Position numbers and translations under genes: made by a program. Below are positions 33,969 through 42,253 of a stretch of 64,000 bases of DNA, one piece after another; positions within the stretch are counted from its first letter, which is position 1, and each line of letters starts with the position of its first letter. Below the pieces are notes generated by a model. The model ran no database searches. It was given only the letters and a program-made list of their open reading frames with translations, and had not been told where the DNA came from. Origin of the DNA: Lachnospiraceae bacterium (lineage in GTDB: Bacteria > Bacillota > Clostridia > Lachnospirales > Lachnospiraceae). The stretch covers positions 1 through 64,000 of the forward strand of contig CAJTGB010000006.1 of the NCBI GenBank assembly GCA_910575835.1, in the 5' to 3' direction.

Positions 33969-34502
33969 TTAAACGGCGCGACCCATTTCATATGCTGCAT
34001 TCATGAGGGAGGTTTCCGTAACTCCTCCGGCGTCCATTACATTTGACGCGTAGATGCGTCCCTTAATTTCTTGTTTTTCCAAGTGTTCAACAAAGCCGTT
34101 TAAATCGCCTAAAGAACGCTTGATAATGTCCTCGCCCAGACCTGCCGAGATTATGTAATAAACTTCTTTTTCGCCCAAGTGCTGCCAGATCGGATAGGTT
34201 CTGTCGATAAATGTTTTCATCTGGGCACAGATTCCGTAGAAATAAACCGGTGTTGCCAATACCAAAACATCTGCCTTTTTAAACGATTCTAATACGTCTG
34301 CCATATCATCGTTTAACGCGCAGACTCCGTTATTTTTCATGCAGGAATCACATGCTCTGCAATAACCTATTTTCTTTTCTGACAGGCGGACAAGCGTTAC
34401 GGAATTGCCGCTTTCTTCGGCGCCTCTTTTGAATTCCTCGCACAATAATTGTGAATTGCCTCTTTTTCTTGGACTGCTTGAAATGATTAAAACATTTTTC
34501 AT
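33969..34502 (-). CDS. NADPH-dependent FMN reductase/iron-sulfur flavoprotein-like protein
   Basis: A 177-residue flavodoxin-fold protein. The FMN phosphate loop is ISSSPRKRGNSQLL near the N-terminus and the isoalloxazine-contacting segment is ATPVYFYGICAQMKTFIDRTYP. Between them is CRACDSCMKNNGVC, a Cys-x2-Cys-x2-Cys-x6-Cys array matching the compact [4Fe-4S] motif of Isf-type iron-sulfur flavoproteins. It probably transfers electrons in anaerobic metabolism or detoxifies oxygen species. It lies just upstream (toward lower coordinates) of the LacI gene on the same strand. Confidence 0.88.
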   Translation of the reverse strand: MKNVLIISSSPRKRGNSQLLCEEFKRGAEESGNSVTLVRLSEKKIGYCRACDSCMKNNGVCALNDDMADVLESFKKADVLVLATPVYFYGICAQMKTFIDRTYPIWQHLGEKEVYYIISAGLGEDIIKRSLGDLNGFVEHLEKQEIKGRIYASNVMDAGGVTETSLMNAAYEMGRAV

Positions 34503-34521
34503 TTTAACTTATGCTCCTTTC

Positions 34522-35574
34522 TTAGATCGTTGAATCTCGTATGATCAGCTGTGTCTCATACTCGGAATATACGTGCGGAGAATCGGGGTACTGGATTCTC
34601 TCCAACATCTGGCGCGCGGCTGCGATTCCGAGATATTTCTGCGGTGTATGTATGGTCGTGAGCGAAGGTGTGATCCGTTCGGATGCCGGAATATCATCGA
34701 ATCCCACAACGCTTACATCCTTGGGGATCTGATAGCCTAAGAACTGCAGGGCGTACATCAGCTGGATTGCCGTCCAGTCGTTGCCGCATATGAATACATC
34801 CGGCAGAGACGGCATATCCTGGATCTTTTTGACGACCAATTGAAAATTCCGGAAGTCGTCCGGCGTCTCGTTTAACAGGCAGTAGCGGGTGTCGAGTTCT
34901 AATCTGTTCTCCGTCAGGCATTCGCAGAGCGCGTCGTATCGTTCCTGAAATCCCCGACCAACGTTTGCCGAATAGATGTCCCCGATAAAGCCGAATCGTT
35001 CCGCTCCCTTATCAATTAATTGCTTTACAATACGCTGCACATTCTTCTTATTCTCCATGGTAATCACATCGATCCGGTCGAGAGCCTTGGTATGCTTTTT
35101 GGGCAGATCAACAGTGATGATCGGCAGATTGTATTGTAATAATGCGCTGCACACTGCGGCGTCGCAGATCTCCACGATGATAATCCCTTTGATGGAGGGA
35201 TCGTTGATGGAAGAAGGAAATTCTAACTTCTTCAGGTCGCTCTCGGACATAATGCCGATCACCAGATGATAATTGGCGCTTGATAAGATAGATTCAATAC
35301 CGGTCAGAACAGCAGTCCAGAATTCAGAATCCGAGGCGTAGGTTCTGGTTAAGAACAGGATAAAGCCGTTGTTCGCAGATACCGGGACCGTGGATTCTGC
35401 CGGGGCGGGCATCAGTAATGTCTCATCTATATTCTTATAGTTCATCTCATTCGCTTTCTTAAGAACTAATTGCTTTGTCTTGGCGGACACCTGATCGCTG
35501 TTCTTCAGAGCCTTTGCGACGGTATTCCTGGAAAGGTTCAGTTCCTCTGCGATCTGCTTAATGGTGCATTTCAT
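34522..35574 (-). CDS. LacI-family transcriptional regulator
   Basis: A 350-residue repressor. The N-terminal HTH is TIKQIAEELNLSRNTVAKALKNSDQVSAKTKQLVLKKANEMNY; the effector-binding domain (about 70-350) has VFICGNDWTAIQLMYALQFLGYQIPKDVSVVGFDDIPASERITPSLTTIHTP. It is divergent from the GH32 operon across 266 bp and is its likely regulator, responding to a fructan-derived sugar. Confidence 0.95.
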   Translation of the reverse strand: MKCTIKQIAEELNLSRNTVAKALKNSDQVSAKTKQLVLKKANEMNYKNIDETLLMPAPAESTVPVSANNGFILFLTRTYASDSEFWTAVLTGIESILSSANYHLVIGIMSESDLKKLEFPSSINDPSIKGIIIVEICDAAVCSALLQYNLPIITVDLPKKHTKALDRIDVITMENKKNVQRIVKQLIDKGAERFGFIGDIYSANVGRGFQERYDALCECLTENRLELDTRYCLLNETPDDFRNFQLVVKKIQDMPSLPDVFICGNDWTAIQLMYALQFLGYQIPKDVSVVGFDDIPASERITPSLTTIHTPQKYLGIAAARQMLERIQYPDSPHVYSEYETQLIIRDSTI

Positions 35575-35645
35575 ATCCTCACCTCCACAGCTATTGTAAC
35601 ATTACCTGATATAAAATGGAAGTATAAAATGATGAGATTAATAAA

Positions 35646-35660
35646 ATGCACGAAATGCAC
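35646..35660. promoter_or_regulatory. Paired ATGCAC motifs in the LacI-GH32 intergenic region
   Basis: ATGCAC occurs at 35646-35651 and 35655-35660 in direct orientation. The same hexamer recurs at 35738-35743 and, inverted, at 35765-35770 around the GH32 promoter. A second regulatory site for the divergent LacI regulator is a plausible reading. Confidence 0.4.
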
Positions 35661-35737
35661 AAAATTAATTTATGAATATATATAAATTGCATAAAACAGC
35701 GGATTTTATTATGTTAAAAAAGGGGAAAAGAATAAAA

Positions 35738-35780
35738 ATGCACTATAAATGTTGAAAATAAAGTGTGCATATGATAACAT
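35738..35780 (+). promoter_or_regulatory. Promoter and operator candidate of the fructan-type operon
   Basis: TTGAAA (35752-35757), 17-bp spacer, TAACAT (35775-35780). An inverted pair ATGCAC (35738-35743) and GTGCAT (35765-35770) straddles the -35, as expected of a repressor site. The start codon of the GH32 gene is 60 bp downstream. Confidence 0.6.
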
Positions 35781-35840
35781 TTTAGACATAAAAGGAAATA
35801 TAAAAACATGCAAATAGTGCAAAAGGTGAAAGGAGAAAAC

Positions 35841-37292
35841 ATGCACAAGTTATTTTATAAACCGGAAAATGCATGGGTGGGTGATCTGATCCCATATTAT
35901 GATAACGGTACATATTATGGATTCTATCTGCATGATCCAAGAATAAAAGACAGGGAGTATGCAGAAGAGACGACCTGGCATCTGGTGACTACTGAGGATT
36001 TTGTCCATCTTGAGTATAAGGGAGAGGCTATCAGGAGAGGAGGGGATGACAGACCGAATAAAAATGCATATACGGGTTCGGTGATCAAGGGCAAGGACGG
36101 GCTCTACCACGCATTTTACACAGCATATAATGAAAAGTTCAATATCAATGGAAAGAGTATCCAATCTGTAATGCAGGCGGCGGGTAATGATCTGGAACAT
36201 CTCCGTACGATAGAAGAATTCCTGTTTGTCTCTGACGGCGTCCGGTATGAGGAGTTCGACTGGCGCGACCCTTATGTATACTGGAATGAAGAAGAACAAT
36301 GCTACGATATGCTTCTGGCTTCCCGGATAAAAGGAGGAGGAGCGCTGCGGGGCGGGTGCATTGCACTTTGCAGGTCTGAGGATCTGATACACTGGTCGTA
36401 CGAAGAACCATTTTACGCACCGGAAATGTACATTACGATGGAGTGCCCGGAATTGTTTCAGATGGGGGATTACTGGTATCTGGTATTCTCAACGTTCTCG
36501 GATCAGTTTACGACGCATTATCGGATCGGCAAGAGTCCAAGGGGGCCGTGGATGATCCCGGAGGATGATGTGTTTGACACCAGATCAGATTATGCGATCA
36601 AGACGGCGTCGGACGGAAAACGCAGATTTGCCTTCGGATGGATCGCCAGCAAGTACGGAAACTGCGACTTTGGTCCCTGGGAGTGGGGCGGAACGATGGT
36701 ATTCCACGAGCTGATCCAGAATCCTGACGACGGAACCTTGCGGGTCAAGGTGATACCCGGCGTCAGGGACTTCTACAGCGAACCGCAGGAAGAGAAGAAA
36801 GCGCTTGCCGCCGGAGCAAAGCTGCAGGAGTGTGCAGGAGGCATCCGTATCGCGGCGGATACGCTGGGAGCGGGGCTTTACGAGATCCCGAAGGACAGCT
36901 TCTCTATAGAAATGGACATTCATGTAACGCAGGCCCATGAATTCGGAATTGCTTTACATGTGGATAATGGTTTGGAGAGGGGATATTTCCTTCGTATGAA
37001 CCGGCGAAGAGGAGAGGCGGCCTGGGATATGTGGCCGCGGTCAGAACAGGGTAGATACCAGTGGCAGATCAAGGGAGACGTTCCCTATCAGATCGAGACT
37101 GCAAGGAGGCTGCCGGCGGCAGATGATTATCATGTATTTATCATAAGAGAAGATGATATCTGTGTGGTATATATCAATGATGAAGTGGTACTGTCAACCA
37201 GAATGTATGATCATAAAGGCGGCTATGCGGGAGTTTATGCCGTGCAGGGAGAAGTAAAGTTAAGTAACTATGTTGTCAGAACATTAAAATAA
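35841..37292 (+). CDS. Glycoside hydrolase family 32 (fructosidase-type)
   Basis: A 483-residue GH32 enzyme, without signal peptide and so probably cytoplasmic. The five-bladed propeller motifs are recognisable: the nucleophile region WVGDLIPYY (Asp15, in place of the classic WMNDPN), RDP at 142-144 (FDWRDPYVYW) and the acid/base EC at 201-202 (TMECPELF). A C-terminal beta-sandwich follows (about 340-483; IYINDEVVLSTRMYDHKGGYAGVYA type). GH32 enzymes cleave beta-fructosyl linkages in sucrose, inulin, levan and fructooligosaccharides. The divergent nucleophile motif leaves specificity open. The start follows AAAGGAG; an upstream in-frame Met is less likely. Confidence 0.88.
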   Translation: MHKLFYKPENAWVGDLIPYYDNGTYYGFYLHDPRIKDREYAEETTWHLVTTEDFVHLEYKGEAIRRGGDDRPNKNAYTGSVIKGKDGLYHAFYTAYNEKFNINGKSIQSVMQAAGNDLEHLRTIEEFLFVSDGVRYEEFDWRDPYVYWNEEEQCYDMLLASRIKGGGALRGGCIALCRSEDLIHWSYEEPFYAPEMYITMECPELFQMGDYWYLVFSTFSDQFTTHYRIGKSPRGPWMIPEDDVFDTRSDYAIKTASDGKRRFAFGWIASKYGNCDFGPWEWGGTMVFHELIQNPDDGTLRVKVIPGVRDFYSEPQEEKKALAAGAKLQECAGGIRIAADTLGAGLYEIPKDSFSIEMDIHVTQAHEFGIALHVDNGLERGYFLRMNRRRGEAAWDMWPRSEQGRYQWQIKGDVPYQIETARRLPAADDYHVFIIREDDICVVYINDEVVLSTRMYDHKGGYAGVYAVQGEVKLSNYVVRTLK

Positions 37293-37306
37293 CAGGAGGA
37301 AGACAT

Positions 37307-38599
37307 ATGAAGAAGAGATTAGTAAGCGTATTGTTGGCGGTTGGTTTAACGGCGGGACTGGCAGCAGGATGCGGGGCCAAAGACAAGGAAAGCAAGTCGG
37401 AAGAAGACGGTGTAACGACGGTTACATGGATGACGTCCAGGCCGGTTGACGGAGAGATCGATCAGGTCATGCATGAGATTGCCGATCAGTACAGTGAGGA
37501 AAAGGGCGGGAAATGGAAGATTGAATTCGAGACGACTGCGGACAGGCCGTCATATCTTCAGAAATTAAAGACCTTGATCGCCGGGAAGAATATGCCGGAT
37601 ATCATAGATATCGACGCAGATCCATATTGTCAGGAGCTTGTGGATGCCGGGATGTTGGTGGATGTCAAGAAATTTCTGGAGGAGAATGATAAATATGATG
37701 ATTTTTATCCGATCGCATTGAAGTATCAGGAGTTCACGGACGGCACCATGTATACGCTGCCGCTGGAGTATCATGTGGAAATGACCTGGTATAACAAGGA
37801 GATCTTTGACAAATATGAGCTGACCCCGCCGGCTACGATGGATGAATGGCTGAATGTGTGTAAGACGTTAAAAGACAACGGGGTTACGCCGATCTCCGTG
37901 GACGGAGTTGACAGATGGCCGGTTCAGAGGTATCTGGCAATGCTTCCGTTCAGGGAATCCGGCAATGATTTTATCATCAATCTCAGAGACGGCAAAGCGA
38001 AGATGGACAGTGATACAGGCAGAGAGGCCGCTGAATTTATGGCAGAGATCGGACAGTATTTTAACGATGGTTTTGCTGCGACCGATTATGCAACGGCACA
38101 GTCTATGTTCCTGGACGGCAAATCCGCCATGTACTATATCGGCGACTGGGAAATTGCCGCTATGCAGGAAGCCTATGAGCAGGGAAAGATTGATTATTTC
38201 TATCTTCCGGCAACAGATGGAGGCAAGACCAAGGCCAATGAATTCTGTGTGAATTCCGGCATTGGAATGGCATTTAACGCAGAGACGTTTGATGAGAAGA
38301 CGAAAGACTTCGTGCTGTATGTGATTGAGAATTATGGGAAATTATATGCGGCAAAGCAGCAGATGTCACCGATCAGGACAGAGCTTTCTGATGAGGTGGA
38401 ATATTCTGATCTATATCTGAAGATTCAGGACGATATGCAGAAGACCGGAGAGAATTTCCTAAAGCCATGGGATACCTATCTGGATTCCAACACCAATACT
38501 GTTATGCAGGATAACCTGCTGCTGTTGGCGTCGGGAGATCTTACCGTGGATGAATTCTGCAGATTAGTGGATAATTCGATTGCGGAAAATGCAAATTAA
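37307..38599 (+). CDS. ABC oligosaccharide-binding lipoprotein
   Basis: A 430-residue extracellular solute-binding protein family 1 member. Signal peptide MKKRLVSVLLAVGLTAG with lipobox GLAAGC; the mature domain has MTSRPVDGEIDQVMHEIADQY, LKTLIAGKNMPDIIDIDAD and MFLDGKSAMYYIGDWEI. It follows GH32 by 14 bp with an AGGAGG site and presumably captures the fructan oligosaccharide. Confidence 0.93.
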   Translation: MKKRLVSVLLAVGLTAGLAAGCGAKDKESKSEEDGVTTVTWMTSRPVDGEIDQVMHEIADQYSEEKGGKWKIEFETTADRPSYLQKLKTLIAGKNMPDIIDIDADPYCQELVDAGMLVDVKKFLEENDKYDDFYPIALKYQEFTDGTMYTLPLEYHVEMTWYNKEIFDKYELTPPATMDEWLNVCKTLKDNGVTPISVDGVDRWPVQRYLAMLPFRESGNDFIINLRDGKAKMDSDTGREAAEFMAEIGQYFNDGFAATDYATAQSMFLDGKSAMYYIGDWEIAAMQEAYEQGKIDYFYLPATDGGKTKANEFCVNSGIGMAFNAETFDEKTKDFVLYVIENYGKLYAAKQQMSPIRTELSDEVEYSDLYLKIQDDMQKTGENFLKPWDTYLDSNTNTVMQDNLLLLASGDLTVDEFCRLVDNSIAENAN

Positions 38600-38643
38600 A
38601 ATTGTAGATTTGATCGTAGATTCCCTGCGAATAGGAGGGTATA

Positions 38644-39576
38644 ATGGGAGTGATTAAGAGTAAAAAGGCGTTTTTGGCATTTCTGCTTCCGGGATTGCTG
38701 TTTTATATATTGGCGGTGTTCTATCCGATAGAAGAATCTATCCGGCTGAGTTTTATGAAATGGGGCGGAATAGGAGATAAAGAATTCGTAGGATTTCAGA
38801 ACTATATTACCATGTTCCATGATAAGGTCTTTTATACGGCGTTTATCAATAATCTGATCTACCTGGTGATCGTAGTCTCTATGCAGCTTGCCGTCGGACT
38901 GTTCTTCGCGATTCTGCTGACGTATATGACCAGACACGTGACGCTGGTGAAAACCCTGTATTATGTTCCGTGTATCATTACGACGGTTGCGATCACACAG
39001 TTATTCAGAAGCATCTATTCCACGGAGCCGATGGGGCTGCTGAATCAGTTCTTACAGGCGGCGGGTCTTGATGGAATGGTAACTTCGTGGCTGGCAGAAG
39101 TGAGTACTGCGCTGGCGGCAGTTTCGATACCGGAAGGCTGGAGATTCACCGGTATGTATATGGTGATCTTCTATGCGGCGCTGGTATCGCTGGATCCGTC
39201 AGTGTATGAAGCGGCGAAGGTGGACGGGGCGTCAGAGCTGCAGATCTTATTCAAGATTAAGATGCCTCTGATCAAGGAGATTATCCTGCTGACGCTTACT
39301 ATGTGCCTGACAGGAGCGCTCAGAGGATTCGATATTCCGTTCCTGCTCACAAGCGGCGGACCCGGAAATGCAAGTGAATTGATGTCCACATATATGTATA
39401 AGAAAGCATTTTCCAGTAATCAATATGGCTATGGAAGCGCGCTGGCGGTCTTTATTATTGTAGAAAGCATTCTGGCGGTCTATCTGATTCGGAAGGTATT
39501 TACCACTAAGGAAGAGCGGGAGATCAGGGAAATGGAACGGATGCAGAGGCGGCAAAGAAGGAGGGAAGGACGATGA
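38644..39576 (+). CDS. Carbohydrate ABC transporter permease (MalF type)
   Basis: A 310-residue permease with about six helices; the EAA loop is PSVYEAAKVDGASELQILFKIKMPLI. It ends in a charged tail of Arg and Glu and overlaps the next permease gene by four bases (ATGA). Confidence 0.93.
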   Translation: MGVIKSKKAFLAFLLPGLLFYILAVFYPIEESIRLSFMKWGGIGDKEFVGFQNYITMFHDKVFYTAFINNLIYLVIVVSMQLAVGLFFAILLTYMTRHVTLVKTLYYVPCIITTVAITQLFRSIYSTEPMGLLNQFLQAAGLDGMVTSWLAEVSTALAAVSIPEGWRFTGMYMVIFYAALVSLDPSVYEAAKVDGASELQILFKIKMPLIKEIILLTLTMCLTGALRGFDIPFLLTSGGPGNASELMSTYMYKKAFSSNQYGYGSALAVFIIVESILAVYLIRKVFTTKEEREIREMERMQRRQRRREGR

Positions 39577-40400
39577 AAGGAAAGGCTATAAAAATTATAT
39601 TTGCTGTCCTGATCATACTATTTCTGATCATCCAGATCTATCCGGTGATCTGGCTGTTTATCGCAAGTATAAAGCCGACGGTTGAGCTGTCGTCCGCGCC
39701 GTTTGCATTTCCGGAGAACCCTACTCTGGAAAATTTCGTAAATGTGCTCTCGGACGGCAAGATCGGTCTGTATATGTGGAACAGTCTGAAGGTCACAGGA
39801 ATCTCGCTGATATTGATTGTGGCGTTGAGCGCTACGGCAGGGTATGCGCTGTCTAAGTTCAGGGTGAGGGGGAAGAAGATCATCTTTTCATTCTTCACAT
39901 TCGGGATCATGGTTCCGGTTCAGATCACATTGATTCCACTGTTTATATTTTACAGTGATATGGGAATCCTGAACACCAGCTTTTCTCTGATCCTGCCGCA
40001 GGTGGGATTCGCGCTGCCGCTGTCTGTCATGATGTTTGTAAGCTTTTATGAATTTGTGCCGAACGAATTGATCGAGGCGGCGATCGTGGATGGCTGCTCG
40101 CCGTTTCGGACATTTATCCAGATCGTATTTCCTCTGGCAAGAAACACGGTGATCACGATCGCGTCTATGTACAGTATCTTGATCTGGAATGACTTTATCT
40201 TTGCAAATACCTTCATCAGCGAAGGCTCGGCAAAAACTGTTGCGATGGGCTTGAAGGATTATGTCGGGGCGTTTGGAAATGTGGACTGGGGTTCCACGTT
40301 TGCGGCAATCGCCATCTCGATCCTGCCTCCTCTTTTGATTTATTTTGCGCTGAATAAGTGGGTGACGGCAGGAATGACGATGGGTGCAACGAAAGGATAG
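39573..40400 (+). CDS. Carbohydrate ABC transporter permease (MalG type)
   Basis: A 275-residue permease with about six helices; EAA loop PNELIEAAIVDGCSPFRTFIQIVFPLA and tail LIYFALNKWVTAGMTMGATKG. Translationally coupled to the MalF-type gene. As in the first sugar operon, no ATP-binding subunit is present, so a shared MsmK-type ATPase elsewhere must energise it. Confidence 0.93.
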   Translation: MKGKAIKIIFAVLIILFLIIQIYPVIWLFIASIKPTVELSSAPFAFPENPTLENFVNVLSDGKIGLYMWNSLKVTGISLILIVALSATAGYALSKFRVRGKKIIFSFFTFGIMVPVQITLIPLFIFYSDMGILNTSFSLILPQVGFALPLSVMMFVSFYEFVPNELIEAAIVDGCSPFRTFIQIVFPLARNTVITIASMYSILIWNDFIFANTFISEGSAKTVAMGLKDYVGAFGNVDWGSTFAAIAISILPPLLIYFALNKWVTAGMTMGATKG

Positions 40401-40465
40401 GCAAGCAATATGAGGGCAGATGTGTAATAGAAGGATAGGTGCGCAATGAAAGGATGGGTGTGTTT

Positions 40466-41593
40466 ATGAAGGAGCAGGGATTGAATGGAATGGTACTTCC
40501 GGGAGGCGCAGGGGCGCTTCCTTATCTGACCAGAGGAAGAAGCAGGGCGATCAATGCGGAGAATCGAACAGGGGAGAAAGGGAGGGGCGGCATGGCAGCC
40601 GGCCCTCTTGGGGTGTCCCGGAAGGGAAGTCCGTGTCTTAAGGATATCCAACCGGGAGAAAAGGTTGTGTTAGGTGAGATCAACGGAACAGGGGTGATCC
40701 ATCATATCTGGATGACGGTGGATGCTAAGACCTCGGAAGGCGACTGCTTCGTACTGCGCGATCTAGTGCTCCGTATGTACTGGGACGGAGAAGAGAAACC
40801 GTCGGCGGAGGTTCCTCTGGGAGACTTTTTCTGCTGCGGATTCGGGAAGGAGTGTCTGGTGAACTCAGAATTGGTCACGGTCGTTCCGGCCAGAGGCTTG
40901 AATGCATATTTTCAGATGCCTTTCAGGAAAAAGGCGCTGCTCACATTGGAGAATCAGCATGTTAATGCGATACCGGCGTTTTTCTATCAGATCGATTATA
41001 CTCTGTATGATGCCCTTCCTGAGAATACGGCGTATTTTCATGCGCAGTGGAGACGGCAGGAATTGACGGAGCTTGGAAAGGATTATGTGATCGCGGACGG
41101 AATCAAAGGGCAGGGGCAGTATATCGGAACTTATATTGCGCTTTCTACCCTGCAGCGGTATTGGTGGGGAGAAGGCGAAGTGAAGTTCTACATAGACGGT
41201 GACCGGGAATATCCGACGATCTGCGGAACCGGGATGGAGGATTACTTCGGCGGGTCATGGAGCTTCGCCGTGCAGGAGGCCGGAAAGACGGTAGAGCAGA
41301 CTTACAGCACGGCTTTTCTTGGATATCCGTATTATTCCAGGCATGATGATCTGGTATGGAATCCTTATCATAATGACGATTGTCCGCCGATGCGGGGATT
41401 CTACCGCTGGCATGTGATGGATCCGATTTTCTTCGAAGAGGATCTGAGGGTGACGGTTCAGCAGATTGGAGTGGGGTATAACGGGTTGTTCGAGCGGCAG
41501 GATGATCTGGCGAGTGTCGCTTACTGGTATCAGCGGGAGCCGCATGGGGAGTTTCCGAAGTTGTTGGAGAAAGAGAAGAGGTGGCCGAGGTGA
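40466..41593 (+). CDS. Glycoside hydrolase family 172 (DUF2961)
   Basis: A protein of about 375 residues of the DUF2961 family, now GH172. Known members act on alpha-fructofuranose/arabinofuranose linkages, including formation and breakdown of difructose dianhydride I. Family motifs: LPYLTRGRSRAINAENRTGEKG, IWMTVDAKTSEGDCFVLRDLVLRMYWDGEEKPSAEVPLGDFF, ALSTLQRYWWGEGEVKFYIDGDREYPTICGTGMEDYFGGSWSF (Glu258 near the active site) and PMRGFYRWHVMDPIFFEEDLRVTVQQIG. The start is uncertain: GTG 40439, ATG 40454 and ATG 40466 are in frame; 40466 has AAAGGA about 11 bases upstream. It is the last gene of the operon starting with GH32, supporting a role in fructan or difructose anhydride use. Confidence 0.87.
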   Translation: MKEQGLNGMVLPGGAGALPYLTRGRSRAINAENRTGEKGRGGMAAGPLGVSRKGSPCLKDIQPGEKVVLGEINGTGVIHHIWMTVDAKTSEGDCFVLRDLVLRMYWDGEEKPSAEVPLGDFFCCGFGKECLVNSELVTVVPARGLNAYFQMPFRKKALLTLENQHVNAIPAFFYQIDYTLYDALPENTAYFHAQWRRQELTELGKDYVIADGIKGQGQYIGTYIALSTLQRYWWGEGEVKFYIDGDREYPTICGTGMEDYFGGSWSFAVQEAGKTVEQTYSTAFLGYPYYSRHDDLVWNPYHNDDCPPMRGFYRWHVMDPIFFEEDLRVTVQQIGVGYNGLFERQDDLASVAYWYQREPHGEFPKLLEKEKRWPR

Positions 41594-41883
41594 GAAGGGA
41601 TAAGAGAGTAACAGTGTGTAAGCGTTCAGCCAATGGTCTGTACTATGTCACGGCTGGAACCAACGGCTATATCAGCGCGGTGATAGAGCAGAGTGTTGAT
41701 CTGGGGAGTCACATGATGTTTATAGCCGCTGTAGAGGATATGGAGGTGCTCTCTGATGTGCCGTCGGCGACTTACGCTTATTATCAGTCTGATATAAAGC
41801 CGAAGCCGGAGAAGGTCGCTGCCGGGGTTTATGGAGTATCCGAATCCATTGGTGGGGTATGGTGCGTTGTGCGTGAGGGATAG
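41581..41883 (+). pseudogene. Flavin reductase fragment
   Basis: Residues SANGLYYVTAGTNGYISAVIEQSVDLGSHMMFIAAVEDMEVLSDVPSATYAYYQSDIKPKPEK match the middle of FMN-binding flavin reductase/rubredoxin fusion proteins. The N-terminal third is missing, and the rubredoxin part is replaced by 61 bp that recur at 45597. It overlaps the end of the GH172 gene. This is a remnant, not a working gene. Confidence 0.7.
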
Positions 41884-41884
41884 T
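41824..41884 (+). repeat. 61-bp direct repeat, copy 1
   Basis: 59 of 61 bases match 45597-45657. In one frame both copies encode EYPNPLVGYGALCVRDS followed by Leu/Ile-Pro-Val-stop, so the repeat is the 3' end of a coding gene I do not recognise. Here it is joined directly to the flavin reductase fragment. Confidence 0.9.
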
Positions 41885-41934
41885 TTGCCGGTTTGAGTTT
41901 GGAATGGATTATGAAAGATGATTGAATTAAGAAA

Positions 41935-42129
41935 ATGAAAACAATATTCTCAATTTTACAAAATAATGGTATACTAGTGTTACAAAAAAGAAGGATGGCT
42001 GCTGTCTTGGAACTGTGTTGCAGTAAAGGTTCTATTGTTCGCAGCGATATAGAAATGGCACTTAGTGTGTTTCAGCCTACGGTAACCTTACTTTTAAGAG
42101 AATTGGAATTGATTAAAATAAGAAAATAA
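41935..42129 (+). pseudogene. Helix-turn-helix fragment, possibly the C-terminus of an AlbA_2-type regulator
   Basis: The 64-codon ORF includes LELCCSKGSIVRSDIEMALSVFQPTVTLLLRELELIKI, a winged-helix pattern like the C-terminal DNA-binding tail of Schlafen/AlbA_2 ATP-binding proteins. It has no ribosome binding site and no N-terminal domain. The rest of the 370-bp stretch 41884-42253 holds no other gene. Confidence 0.4.
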
Positions 42130-42253
42130 GGAAAAGATATAAATTTGCGGTATTATGAGAATATATAAAGAAGTAGTTAAGATTGCACCATTCAGTATAT
42201 GTGAAATTAATCAATTCTAATTGAAAATACCAGATAAAAATGGAGGCAAAGGT

